In this document: piece after piece, positions 52,780 to 61,485 of the stretch
Numbering within the stretch: the stretch's first letter is position 1
How the letters are laid out: every line of letters starts with the position of its first letter
Assembly (NCBI GenBank): GCA_012317185.1
Contig: CP048838.1
Span: 1-64,000, forward strand
DNA: 64,000 nucleotides
Direction of reading: 5' to 3'
Source: [Clostridium] innocuum
GTDB taxonomy: Bacteria > Bacillota_I > Bacilli_A > Erysipelotrichales > Erysipelotrichaceae
The notes under the pieces: generated by a model
What the model saw: the letters and a program-made list of their open reading frames with translations, nothing else
Told to the model about the DNA's origin: nothing
Database searches by the model: none
Translations under genes and position numbers: made by a program

Positions 52780-54723
52780 ATGAAAAAAACACAAAGGTGG
52801 ATGGAACTTCTGAATATACTTGTAGAGGAACAGAATTTTCAGACTGTGGCAGAGCTTGCAGAACAGGTCGCAGTATCTTCGCGAACGATACACAGCGATT
52901 TGCAGGATACCAGTTTTCTACAGCTCCTTCATGGTGCCGAGCTGATAAAAAAACCGAACATCGGAATACGTCTTCACTGTACACAAAAACAGAGAGAGGC
53001 GATTTACCGGCTGCTTCAAAAAAATCGCTTTGAGACATCTGTCCCCTTGGAAAAGGAAAATGATTTGCATACGGTTTTGCATATGCTTTTAACTTATAGG
53101 GATGCGATCCGTATGGAGGATCTTGCAGATGCATTATACCGTTCAAAGTCCTCACTGACCACTGTTCTTGAGGAAGCTGAGAGACTTGCTGAGAACTATG
53201 ACTGCAGACTTCGAAAACGTTCAAACTATGGTCTGTCTCTGGAAGGACACGAAGAGGATATCCGAAATCTTTTTTACCGTTTTGTAGACACTCTTCCGGT
53301 GCAGGGATATCAGCATAATGATCTGGATGTCCGTCTGCCGGATGCATTATATGAAAAAATGAAAATGGTATTTGATGTTCAGATGATTCGTATGATTATC
53401 CCGATTGTAAAATCATCGGAAATCAATCTGAATACTCATTATTGTGATTATGATTTCGGTATGCTGATTCTCAAATGCTGTATATTACTTACGCGCTGTC
53501 AGATTGACAGGTCAGTTCAAAAGCAGACAACCATCAGCACTGATCTACAGGAATATTATGTAGCCACCATCATGAAGCTGAAAATGGAGCAGACATTTCA
53601 TGTAAGCCTACCCGAAGAGGAAATATATTATCTGGAACGGGTGATTCTTTCAACCCGCAAGCAGCAAAACCAGGATCAGTTTCAGGAGCTGGACAGTGCC
53701 ATGCTGGATAGATTCATTTATCTGGTATCGGAACGTCTGAATGTCGATCTGTCAGAAGATAAACAGCTCAAACAAAACCTTTGCAATCATATGAAGCCGG
53801 CAATCCGGAGAATGAAGTATGGTATCTCAAGTGAGAATCCTCTGCTGGAAGCAATCAAAACGAAATACACGGAGGTCTATGTCGCAATCATGACAACGAT
53901 TGATAAGATAGAGGAAAGGGAACACATCTATTTTGACGCCAATGAGCTTGGCTTTATCTGTTTGCATATCGTCGGAGCCTTAAACCGCTCCAGGAATATC
54001 CGTTCCATACGCTGTTTATTGATCTGTGATGCCGGAATCACCTTTGAATCCTATATTAAAAGCATGGTTGAAACATCCTTTCGTGAAATAGAAATTGTGA
54101 ACATTATAGGCAGTGATGAAATGAAAAAAGAAACGGGGCACCAGCATGATCTTATATTGAATGCTACAACGAACCGTCTGCATGCTTCCAATATTATAAA
54201 TATCGATCACTTGTTTACAGAAGCATCCTGTTCGCAGATTCGTCATTGGATTTTTGCAAGAGAAATCAAGCATACGCTGGAGCTTCGCACAAAGTTTGAC
54301 AGCTATCTTTCTTATTTTCAGGACAGCTGTGAAAATCGCAGAAGTCTCATTCATAAATACTGCACATATCTGGAGGATAACGGATATGTTACAGAAGCGT
54401 TTGAGGCGTCGGTTTATGATCGTATTCAGTATTCTTCAACAGCAATCGGACGTGGTGTTGCAGTCCCTCACGGTACGAAAAAAGCAGTGAAGAATTCCGT
54501 TATTTTAATTATCAAACTCGATCATACGATCACATGGGATGATCAGCTTGTTGATCTTGTATTCTTTGCGGCCATCGGTGAGGATATCAGTACGGAATAC
54601 AGTAAAATATTTCGCCGCATTGTACGGATTGTCTCTGATGATGAGCAGACGCACATGCTGAAAAGCTGTAACAGTCTTGAAGAAATCAGAAAATATCTGT
54701 TTGATACCGAACAAAAAGCATAA
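52780..54723 (+). CDS. MtlR/ManR-type transcriptional activator (HTH-PRD-EIIB-EIIA)
   Basis: This PTS-controlled activator probably governs the divergent alpha-mannoside operon. The 647-residue protein has an N-terminal HTH (KTQRWMELLNILVEEQNFQT, AELAEQVAVSSRTIHSDLQ), a further winged helix, two PRD modules (about 170-395), an EIIB-like domain with cysteine in LLICDAGITF (near 425), and a C-terminal EIIA-like domain with phosphohistidine in GVAVPHGTKKAV (near 560). ATG at 52780 has CTGGAGG 7 bases upstream. Activity should depend on phosphorylation by HPr and by the EIIB of its own transporter. Confidence 0.9.
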   Translation: MKKTQRWMELLNILVEEQNFQTVAELAEQVAVSSRTIHSDLQDTSFLQLLHGAELIKKPNIGIRLHCTQKQREAIYRLLQKNRFETSVPLEKENDLHTVLHMLLTYRDAIRMEDLADALYRSKSSLTTVLEEAERLAENYDCRLRKRSNYGLSLEGHEEDIRNLFYRFVDTLPVQGYQHNDLDVRLPDALYEKMKMVFDVQMIRMIIPIVKSSEINLNTHYCDYDFGMLILKCCILLTRCQIDRSVQKQTTISTDLQEYYVATIMKLKMEQTFHVSLPEEEIYYLERVILSTRKQQNQDQFQELDSAMLDRFIYLVSERLNVDLSEDKQLKQNLCNHMKPAIRRMKYGISSENPLLEAIKTKYTEVYVAIMTTIDKIEEREHIYFDANELGFICLHIVGALNRSRNIRSIRCLLICDAGITFESYIKSMVETSFREIEIVNIIGSDEMKKETGHQHDLILNATTNRLHASNIINIDHLFTEASCSQIRHWIFAREIKHTLELRTKFDSYLSYFQDSCENRRSLIHKYCTYLEDNGYVTEAFEASVYDRIQYSSTAIGRGVAVPHGTKKAVKNSVILIIKLDHTITWDDQLVDLVFFAAIGEDISTEYSKIFRRIVRIVSDDEQTHMLKSCNSLEEIRKYLFDTEQKA

Positions 54724-54792
54724 GCTTTTTATATTTGCTCTTGCAATCCTTTCAGCTGCGTGTAGGATTTATGGTGAGGTGAGGTGGTTACT

Positions 54793-55161
54793 ATGAAAGA
54801 ATTAAAAAGCTATATACAATCCGTCAATACCTGCAGTGATTCGCTGATTCGTGAGGTGTGGAGTGATCAGGATGAATGCTCCATGATATTTCCAAAAGGG
54901 GAAGTGGAAGGACTGGATGCTATCCTTGCTTCCTTTTATCACGGAGCGATGGCTCAGTATGAAACGCGCGACCTTCAACAGGATGATGTTAAGGTTCAGG
55001 AATTCTGTGATATTACAATTGTACGCTTTTACTGGACGCTGTATGCGACGATGAAGGACAGCGGGGAACATATCATGAACAAGGGAAGGGAAACACAGAT
55101 TTACCGCAGCTATCCGCAGGGGAAAAAGCTGGTGCATGTGCATTATTCCAGACTGCCGTAA
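54793..55161 (+). CDS. SnoaL/NTF2-like small protein
   Basis: This 122-residue protein fits the NTF2-like fold: a helix (LKSYIQSVNTCSDSLIREVW), a long curved sheet region, and VRFYWTLYATMKDSGEHIMNKGRETQIYR as antiparallel strands ending in HVHYSRLP. Such proteins act as ketosteroid-isomerase-like enzymes or ligand-binding domains. The function here is not predictable. GAGGTGG precedes the ATG. It follows the PTS regulator by 69 bases; co-transcription is possible. A two-way terminator follows. Confidence 0.75.
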   Translation: MKELKSYIQSVNTCSDSLIREVWSDQDECSMIFPKGEVEGLDAILASFYHGAMAQYETRDLQQDDVKVQEFCDITIVRFYWTLYATMKDSGEHIMNKGRETQIYRSYPQGKKLVHVHYSRLP

Positions 55162-55226
55162 GGCATGGCGTTAACACCTGTGAACATTCGTATATATCGA
55201 TATATTGGCTGAACAGCAGAACAAGA

Positions 55227-55258
55227 AAAAAGCACGATTTTTCACAACCGTGCTTTTT
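55227..55258. terminator. Two-way terminator between the SnoaL-like gene and the ABC transporter
   Basis: AAAAAGCACG pairs perfectly with CGTGCTTTTT across 12 bases, with A-rich and T-rich flanks, so it can act on both strands. It ends one base from the stop codon of the reverse-strand ABC gene. Confidence 0.88.
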
Positions 55259-57034
55259 CTATTGTCTGGAATGTAGTGTTTCACGAGTCTGTTCATCAAA
55301 ATCCAGACCTTCAAACTGCATATGATAATAACTGGCATAGGTGCCGCCCTTCGCAAGCAGTTCATTGTGTGTTCCTCTTTCTTCCATGCCGTTTTCAGAT
55401 ATAACGATAATTTCATCTGCATTGCGTATGGTGGAAAGACGGTGCGCAATTGTGATACAGGTTCTGTTTTTTGCCAGCTCTTCCAGACTTTTCTGAATAT
55501 GCCGTTCACTTTCATTATCCAGTGCACTTGTGGCCTCATCCAGAATCAATATTCTTGGATCCTTCAGGAAGACGCGGGCAATACTGATGCGCTGCTTCTG
55601 TCCTCCGGACAGTCGTGTGCCACGCTCACCGACATAGGTATCATAGCCATCCGGCAGTCCCATAATGAAATCATGAATATTTGCCTTTTTGGCTGCTTCG
55701 ATAATTTCCTCATCCGTGCATCCGGGTTTTCCATATGCAATGTTTTCTTTTACACTTCCGGTAAACAGATATACATCCTGCTGAACGATACCGATTGCCT
55801 TGCGAAGGCTTTCCAGTGTCAGCGTTCGAATATCCTGACCATCCACACGCACAGCTCCGTTCTTCACATCATAAAACCTTGGAAGCAGGGAACAGATTGT
55901 CGTTTTCCCTCCGCCGCTTGGTCCAACCAGAGCAATGGAACGGCCTGCTTCGATATGTATAGAAACATCATCCAAAACATGCTCTTCCTCATTATAAGAG
56001 AAGGTCACATGATCATAATCTATGACACCCTGAACATTCTTCAGCTCCTGTGCATCCGGTGCATCCTGAATATCCGGCTCTGTTTCAATGACTTCAAGGA
56101 ATCGTTTAAACCCGGAATAGCCCTTTTGAAACATCTCTGTAAATTCAACAAGCACCTCAATCGGAGCAACAAAGATGTTGATATACAGGGCATAGGTCGC
56201 AAGAGAAATTGGATCGAGTGTTCCGTTGGCAATAAAATATCCACCCGCAACCAGAATCGTCAGGTACAGCATCCCCTGAAAGAAATTATTTCCTGCATGA
56301 AACAGTCCCATCCGGTAATAGTTATTCGTCTTGGATTGCAGAAACAGCTGATTGCTGTGAGAAAATTTATCACGCTCAATGTCTTCATTGGCGAAGGATT
56401 TGACAACACGGATACCGGCCAGAGAATCCTGCAGACTTGCATTGACACCGGCAATCTTACGGCGGTTATCCATAAAGGTTGCCTGCATTTTCTTATTCTG
56501 AAGCATACTGAAAATCAGCATGACCAGCGTTACCGCAATCAGAATCAGGGTCAGCGGTACGTGGATGTACAGCAGCAACAGAAAGGAACCGATAATTTTC
56601 AATAGCGAGATAAATACATTTTCCGGTCCGTGATGCGCGAATTCTGAAATATCAAACAAATCAGAAACCAGCTTGCTCATCATTTCCCCGGTATTGTTAC
56701 GGTCATAATAGGAGAAGGACAGGCGCTCAAACTGATCAAACAGATCCTGACGCATATCGCTCTCCATACGTGCTCCCATAATATGTCCCTGCGCTGTTAC
56801 ATAATACCGGCAGATTGCACGAACGATATACATCACAAGCAGTCCTACCCCAAGCAGAAGCAGACTGTCCATAATCATATCCTTTGGTTGAATATAAAAT
56901 GTAGTATTCAGATAGCTCAGAATCTGCGGAAATGCAAGATCAACCGCACTTATCACAAGTGCACAGAACATATCAAGAAAGAACACAGTCTTATATGGCT
57001 TATAATAGCTTATAAATTTCTTCATAACTTCCAT
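55259..57034 (-). CDS. ABC exporter (membrane domain fused to ATPase)
   Basis: This half-transporter of the MsbA/LmrA type forms a dimer that exports lipids, peptides or drugs. The 591-residue protein has six membrane helices in residues 1-310 and an ATPase domain with Walker A GPSGGGKTT near 372, the Q-loop in GIVQQDVYLF, signature LSGGQ near 477, Walker B ILILDEATSALD and the switch AHRLST. GGAGGG lies 8 bases before the ATG. A single gene with no partner, so a homodimer is probable. Substrate unknown. Confidence 0.93.
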   Translation of the reverse strand: MEVMKKFISYYKPYKTVFFLDMFCALVISAVDLAFPQILSYLNTTFYIQPKDMIMDSLLLLGVGLLVMYIVRAICRYYVTAQGHIMGARMESDMRQDLFDQFERLSFSYYDRNNTGEMMSKLVSDLFDISEFAHHGPENVFISLLKIIGSFLLLLYIHVPLTLILIAVTLVMLIFSMLQNKKMQATFMDNRRKIAGVNASLQDSLAGIRVVKSFANEDIERDKFSHSNQLFLQSKTNNYYRMGLFHAGNNFFQGMLYLTILVAGGYFIANGTLDPISLATYALYINIFVAPIEVLVEFTEMFQKGYSGFKRFLEVIETEPDIQDAPDAQELKNVQGVIDYDHVTFSYNEEEHVLDDVSIHIEAGRSIALVGPSGGGKTTICSLLPRFYDVKNGAVRVDGQDIRTLTLESLRKAIGIVQQDVYLFTGSVKENIAYGKPGCTDEEIIEAAKKANIHDFIMGLPDGYDTYVGERGTRLSGGQKQRISIARVFLKDPRILILDEATSALDNESERHIQKSLEELAKNRTCITIAHRLSTIRNADEIIVISENGMEERGTHNELLAKGGTYASYYHMQFEGLDFDEQTRETLHSRQ

Positions 57035-57138
57035 TCAAAAATCCCTCCGTTTCGCATACTGCATTATTATACACGAATTAGAAGCGGCTTACAATTCATA
57101 TCCACTGATTCCAAATCGTATAAAAACAGCTGTAAGCA

Positions 57139-57165
57139 AAAAAGGAGATATCTCCCTTCTGCATG
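57139..57165 (-). terminator. Probable terminator after the 131-residue membrane-anchored protein
   Basis: On the reverse strand AGAAGGGAGATATCTCC is followed by TTTTTTGC. The stem is short and imperfect (AAGGGAG against CTCCTT) around ATAT, so it is moderately supported. Confidence 0.5.
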
Positions 57166-57209
57166 CGGTCTGTGAAAACATACGCATGCAATCATGCAGT
57201 TTAGATTTC

Positions 57210-57605
57210 TCATTCCGATACAATGGTAATATGATTATCGTATTTTTTAAATCTGGCGGCAGACGTATCCTGTTCGATAAGAATGATATCGCCATTGGAA
57301 TCCTTAACGATGTAGGCATCCTTCAAATGCCCGGATAGCAGCTTGAAAACCTGTTCATTAAGCTTTTTATATGTACCATGAGATACACGATCACCAGATA
57401 AATAATAAAGCTGATCCTCATCATCCAGACTGATATTCGTAAAGCTATCGGCACTGGTATAGGTTCCACGAATACCTTTTGCGAATCGATGCTCTTCCTT
57501 GCGTTCACTGACATAGGTGCCTATGGCATACAGCACGGTAAAAAACAAGCAGGATACGAGGATGAAAGAGATTTTAATAATACGGTACTTTTTCTCTAAA
57601 TTCAT
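57210..57605 (-). CDS. Membrane-anchored protein of unknown function
   Basis: I do not recognise this 131-residue protein. A hydrophobic segment (about residues 10-30, ISFILVSCLFFTVLYAIGTY) after a short basic start anchors it, leaving about 100 residues outside the cytoplasm. That part has repeated strands (GIRGTYTSADSFTNISL, DDEDQLYYLSGDRVSHGTYKKL, AYIVKDSNGDIILIEQ), possibly a small beta fold. ATG at 57605 is chosen over an earlier in-frame start because AAAGGAAAA precedes it and it begins MNLEKKYRIIK. It could be a lipoprotein-like surface protein, but there is no clear lipobox. Confidence 0.65.
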   Translation of the reverse strand: MNLEKKYRIIKISFILVSCLFFTVLYAIGTYVSERKEEHRFAKGIRGTYTSADSFTNISLDDEDQLYYLSGDRVSHGTYKKLNEQVFKLLSGHLKDAYIVKDSNGDIILIEQDTSAARFKKYDNHITIVSE

Positions 57606-57868
57606 GATTTTCCTTTCTATGAATACCTGACTGCGATCTACAGCCTCTGAAAATATATTGTATACAGCTGTGTAATCATCAGTAATCATTTCAACCGTAA
57701 TCATCATAGCATACCGTCTATAGGGATTAAACTCCATTTAAGCATTATTAAGATTGTTTCAGGCAAGTCTTTTTGCATAAAATGAGAGCTGCATGCAATA
57801 TAAAAAGATCTAAGTATTTACTTTGAAAATAATCAAAAACCCCTTATAATGAAAAAAAGGGTGATACG

Positions 57869-58636
57869 ATGGGCATACGAATGTTAACAATCAACGTGAA
57901 TGGGTATGACATACAGGCAAAATACAAGGAAGAGGATATCAAAACAGTATTTATGCCATTTCTTCAACATGTCATACAGCTGCAAAAGGAATCAGGAAAA
58001 AGACTCATAGTCTTTCTGGCGGCTCCTCCTGCAACAGGGAAATCCACACTTGCGATAGCACTCTGTCAGTTCGCCAGAGAATTGGGCTGTATGGATATGC
58101 AGTATGCCGGTATGGATGGATTTCATTATACGAATGCCTGGCTCGATAACCATTTTCAGGATGGAAAAAAACTAAAGGAACTAAAAGGTGCTCCGGAAAC
58201 ATTTGATGCAGAAGCAATGTATGCATTGATAAAGGAAACAAAAGGAAGCGATACCTGGTGGCCGGTATATGACCGTAATCTGCATGAGCCGCTGAAGCAT
58301 AGGCTGCATATTACAGGCAGTATTCTTCTTGTGGAAGGTAATTATCTTCTGTTGGACGAGAAACCCTATCGCTCCCTTTCTGCACTATGCGACTATTGTG
58401 TGTTTATTCAAGCGGAGGAAAACCTGCTGCGTGACAGACTCATTGACAGAAAAAGCCGCGGCGGGCTAAGCAATGAGCAGGCAGAGGTTTTTTATGAAAA
58501 AAGTGATCGCTGCAATGTACAGCGTGTCTTACATAACCGTTTGAATAGTGATGAGGTGTGGAAGCTTTGTACAGATGGAGGGTATCGGCTCATTTCTCGC
58601 AGCTTCGACGAATCGTGGCAAACATTCTGTGAATGA
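57869..58636 (+). CDS. P-loop sugar/nucleoside kinase (YggC-like)
   Basis: This kinase of the uridine-kinase/phosphoribulokinase/PanK superfamily has 255 residues. The P-loop APPATGKST is at 52-60, a substrate segment YAGMDGFHYTNAWLD near 84-98, TWWPVYDRNLHEP near 130-142 and VEGNYLLLDEKP near 154-165, and a lid region DRLIDRKSRGG near 188. This pattern is that of the YggC/frcK-like group, with unproven substrates. Its last 47 bases overlap the reverse-strand TIGR02206 gene. It follows the unknown membrane protein divergently. Confidence 0.82.
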   Translation: MGIRMLTINVNGYDIQAKYKEEDIKTVFMPFLQHVIQLQKESGKRLIVFLAAPPATGKSTLAIALCQFARELGCMDMQYAGMDGFHYTNAWLDNHFQDGKKLKELKGAPETFDAEAMYALIKETKGSDTWWPVYDRNLHEPLKHRLHITGSILLVEGNYLLLDEKPYRSLSALCDYCVFIQAEENLLRDRLIDRKSRGGLSNEQAEVFYEKSDRCNVQRVLHNRLNSDEVWKLCTDGGYRLISRSFDESWQTFCE

Positions 58637-59355
58637 GAAAGGAAGCGATACACATTGCCGTGATATAAAGGAGATTGCCTATCCATATGCCGGTACGCTT
58701 CATAATTTGAGAGAATACAGGCTGGGTAGTGATTTTGTAAGGACTGATATAAAACATATTGATATCCCCGTAGGAATGAAATAAAACATTGAGCAGTGTG
58801 GCAGCTCCTATGCAGATAAGTAAAATCGGAAGGGTTTTTATAAACCCTGAAAGAGAGGTATCACCGTGTCTTGAAAAGCCGATGAAAAAGCTGACAAACA
58901 GAAGAAGAAAGTGCCAGACAAAGGCATGCAGCGTCAAGGTGATATAAGGATGCATGAGGCCATCCGGAACCAGCAGCGCCATAAGACCGCCAAGCAGATT
59001 GAAATCCATCAGGAAGGTTTCCAGAGGAATCAGCCATCTGCTTTTTTTTCATAAAGGGAAGAATTGCACAAAGATACATAGGAAGACTGCATAGCTGAAA
59101 AGGGAAAATCCACCAGTCATAGGTTTTGTTATCCATAACATAAAAATGAAAGAGCTGCTTGTATAATTCGGAAAGCAGTAAAATAACTGCAATAGCAAAC
59201 AATATACGGTGATAGCTGCGATCACTCACCCTGCGCAGCTTCCATGCCAGCGCAATAGACACAGGGATACCAACTAGCAGCATAACGATATGAAATAGTC
59301 CATAGGGCTTTGGCTCAGCCATTGTCCATGCCGTCGCATTCAGAAAATTCTCCAT
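58590..59355 (-). pseudogene. TIGR02206 (YwaF-like) membrane protein, frameshifted at an A8 run
   Basis: Two frames together make one family protein. The first runs from ATG 59355 (MENFLNATAWTM...) through five hydrophobic helices to LPFMKKKQMADSS. The second continues from the homopolymer as SRWLIPLETFLMDFNLLGG and carries the remaining helices to 58590. The switch point is eight consecutive A on the reverse strand (59042-59049); deleting one restores a single frame of about 254 residues. It may be decayed, an assembly error, or a slippage switch. The function of the family is unknown. It overlaps the 3' end of the kinase gene by 47 bases. Confidence 0.8.
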
Positions 59356-59683
59356 GCGATCACCTCCTGCCTATAGTATGGACACGATAGTATGAAACTG
59401 CAATAGAAAAAAGTGTTTTCACTGGAAGCAGCATTGAAACAGAGGTATTCCATACTGCTTAGCAATTTTCCTTCCTGTATGTTCACCCTTGTGATACATA
59501 GGGATCGTTCCATGATTTCACTTGATAAACTGCATACCCGCTTTATGGTTCATGCAGAATTGAGAAACTCAAATCATAACAGCATACTGCGGCTATCAAT
59601 TCTGTTATACACATGTCCGCGAAGAAAGAAATAAAAGGGATGCTCCTTTCTGTCGTGAGTGTGCAGGCAGGCGCATCCTTGTT
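59356..59683. other. Gap between the TIGR02206 gene and the CPBP gene
   Basis: These 328 bases hold no gene I can support. A terminator for the CPBP unit lies at its right end. A 73-codon forward frame at 59413 has no ribosome site or recognisable feature. Confidence 0.4.
59636..59682 (-). terminator. Possible terminator after the aro/CPBP unit
   Basis: On the reverse strand GGATGC pairs with GCATCC over a long loop (about 32 bases), followed by CTTTTATTTC. It lies close to the CPBP stop codon. The long loop lowers confidence. Confidence 0.55.
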
Positions 59684-60625
59684 TTATGTTCGTTGAAAGC
59701 TTGTAATCATAATGAAAACACATAAGACCAGAAAGAGGATCGATATCCAGTTACTGAAAAAGGTACGAACACGGGAACCTCTGTTATGAATTATATAATT
59801 CCGTATGATCAGTCTTTTCTGATAGAGAGTAAACATCGCATACAGTAGAAACAGCGCTTCCAGTATAAGAAAGACTGTAGAAATCTGGCCATTGTCTGAA
59901 AGCAGTGAGACTTCCATGATTGCGAAAGCGTTATTCAGAAAATGAATCGCTATACCTGGCAGGATACTACCCGACGTTAAAACAACATAGCAAATCATCA
60001 TACTGAGAGCAAAAACAGGGACACTCTGCGGAAGATTTCCATGCAGCAATGCAAACAGCAGACTTGTCACAAGAATAGCGAAGACATTTCCATATCTTTT
60101 CAGCGTTTGCAGTATCAATCCGCGAAAGAGAAGCTCTTCCATGATCGGCGCAATGATACAGGCGGAGAGTACAATGCTTAGATTGTAGGCGATATCCGGC
60201 TTCATGGAGAAATCCGGCGTTGTCATGACCCAGCCAAAATGGATGAGGATCTGATTTATCAGCTGTATAAGGATTCCTGCTGCTCCAGACAATCCCATAG
60301 CGATAATCGTATAGCGAAGGATGGAAAGAAAATTCCACTCCTTGCATAGAGAGTACGGTATTGTTACATGCAGCTTCTTTTTATATATTACAAGCGTTAA
60401 AATCGTTACAAAGCAGGTTGCTATCATACTGAAGATGTTTGTGATTGTTTCAAGCTCTGTTTGCGAAGCGCCTGACATGATGTATGCACTGCTTATGATT
60501 CCTAAGGTAAAGGCACAGGCAAATAATAAAATATAGTAGAAAAGCAGAGAGCCGGCTATACGTTTACAGTCCTCTTTGCATAGCTGATCTTTATGTTCCT
60601 CTTCCAGATACGGCTCATGTTCCAT
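59684..60625 (-). CDS. CPBP family intramembrane metalloprotease
   Basis: CPBP (CAAX protease and bacteriocin-processing, Abi) proteins are membrane glutamic/metalloproteases often tied to bacteriocin immunity. The 313-residue protein has eight or so membrane helices. The EELLFRGLI motif near residue 165 and FALLHGN near 210 are the conserved active-site elements. It follows tyrA in the same direction and may be co-transcribed. No bacteriocin gene lies near it, so the role is open. Confidence 0.88.
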   Translation of the reverse strand: MEHEPYLEEEHKDQLCKEDCKRIAGSLLFYYILLFACAFTLGIISSAYIMSGASQTELETITNIFSMIATCFVTILTLVIYKKKLHVTIPYSLCKEWNFLSILRYTIIAMGLSGAAGILIQLINQILIHFGWVMTTPDFSMKPDIAYNLSIVLSACIIAPIMEELLFRGLILQTLKRYGNVFAILVTSLLFALLHGNLPQSVPVFALSMMICYVVLTSGSILPGIAIHFLNNAFAIMEVSLLSDNGQISTVFLILEALFLLYAMFTLYQKRLIIRNYIIHNRGSRVRTFFSNWISILFLVLCVFIMITSFQRT

Positions 60626-60636
60626 ACGGATACCTC

Positions 60637-61485
60637 CTATCGGTCAAAGAGCTTACGTCTTGCGGTAGATTGAATAAACAGCTCCTTTAGCCCCTCCACA
60701 TCATCCTGCTCCAGGGTTGCTTTCAGATGATTGACCTCCTGTATGAAATCATCAATTTCCCGAATCAGGTTCTCTTTATTCAGAAAGAATACCTCACTCC
60801 ACAGATTCTCGTTGATTTTCGCAATTCTTGTCAGATCACGAAAGGAGTCACCGGTGTATTCTACCAGGTGGGTGTTGTCATTGGTGTTCATAAGAGAAAC
60901 CGCAATAGCATGTGTCAGATGTGAAACAAAGCCGATCATTTCATCATGCTGTGCAACGGTCAGCTCGGAGATATTACTGAATCCGAGTATTTCGGCAAAC
61001 TGGCGCATGGTCGCAACTGCTTCCTTCGTATTGCTTTCTGTAGGCAGAATAATGAAGTTGGCGATATGGAAGATGGAATCGTCTGCGAATTTTACTCCGC
61101 TGACTTCCTTACCTGCCATTGGATGGGAGCTTATGAACTCCACATCCCTGCGAATGATTTTCTGAATGGGTTCTACAACACCTGTTTTCACAGAGCTTAC
61201 ATCTGTAATCAGAGCACCGGGCTTGAAATATTTCTGATAGGTGGTTATCCAGTCTACCGTCATATTTGGATATAGTCCGCTTATTATGATATCAGCTTCC
61301 TTTATATAGTCAATATCAAATGTTGAACCGCGATCGATGATGTTATGCTTGATTGCATAGTCAATGCTGAGCTGGTTGATTTCAATGGCATCAACATGAT
61401 AGCCGTTTTTCTTTAAGCCCATGGCATAGCTGCCACCGATCAGACCTAATCCGACAATAAGAAATCGTGTATTCTCCTGTATCAT
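60637..61485 (-). CDS. tyrA: Prephenate dehydrogenase
   Basis: TyrA oxidises prephenate to 4-hydroxyphenylpyruvate for tyrosine. The 282-residue protein has the NAD-binding GLGLIGGSYAMGLKKNGY near residue 12, SSVKTGVVEPI near 100, the catalytic-histidine SHPMAGKE near 120, and HDEMIGFVSHLTHAIA near 183. No ACT domain is fused, so feedback control by tyrosine must lie elsewhere or be absent. Its start overlaps the aroA stop by four bases (ATGA), showing translational coupling. Confidence 0.94.
   Translation of the reverse strand: MIQENTRFLIVGLGLIGGSYAMGLKKNGYHVDAIEINQLSIDYAIKHNIIDRGSTFDIDYIKEADIIISGLYPNMTVDWITTYQKYFKPGALITDVSSVKTGVVEPIQKIIRRDVEFISSHPMAGKEVSGVKFADDSIFHIANFIILPTESNTKEAVATMRQFAEILGFSNISELTVAQHDEMIGFVSHLTHAIAVSLMNTNDNTHLVEYTGDSFRDLTRIAKINENLWSEVFFLNKENLIREIDDFIQEVNHLKATLEQDDVEGLKELFIQSTARRKLFDR

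Noticed and set aside
55277..55286. TGTTTCACGA, a parS-like half site near the ABC gene end
   Set aside because: Only one arm of the palindrome matches; parS needs both.
55322..56605. 427-codon forward open frame inside the ABC transporter gene
   Set aside because: Antisense to a clear ABC exporter with all motifs; composition is that of a complement frame.
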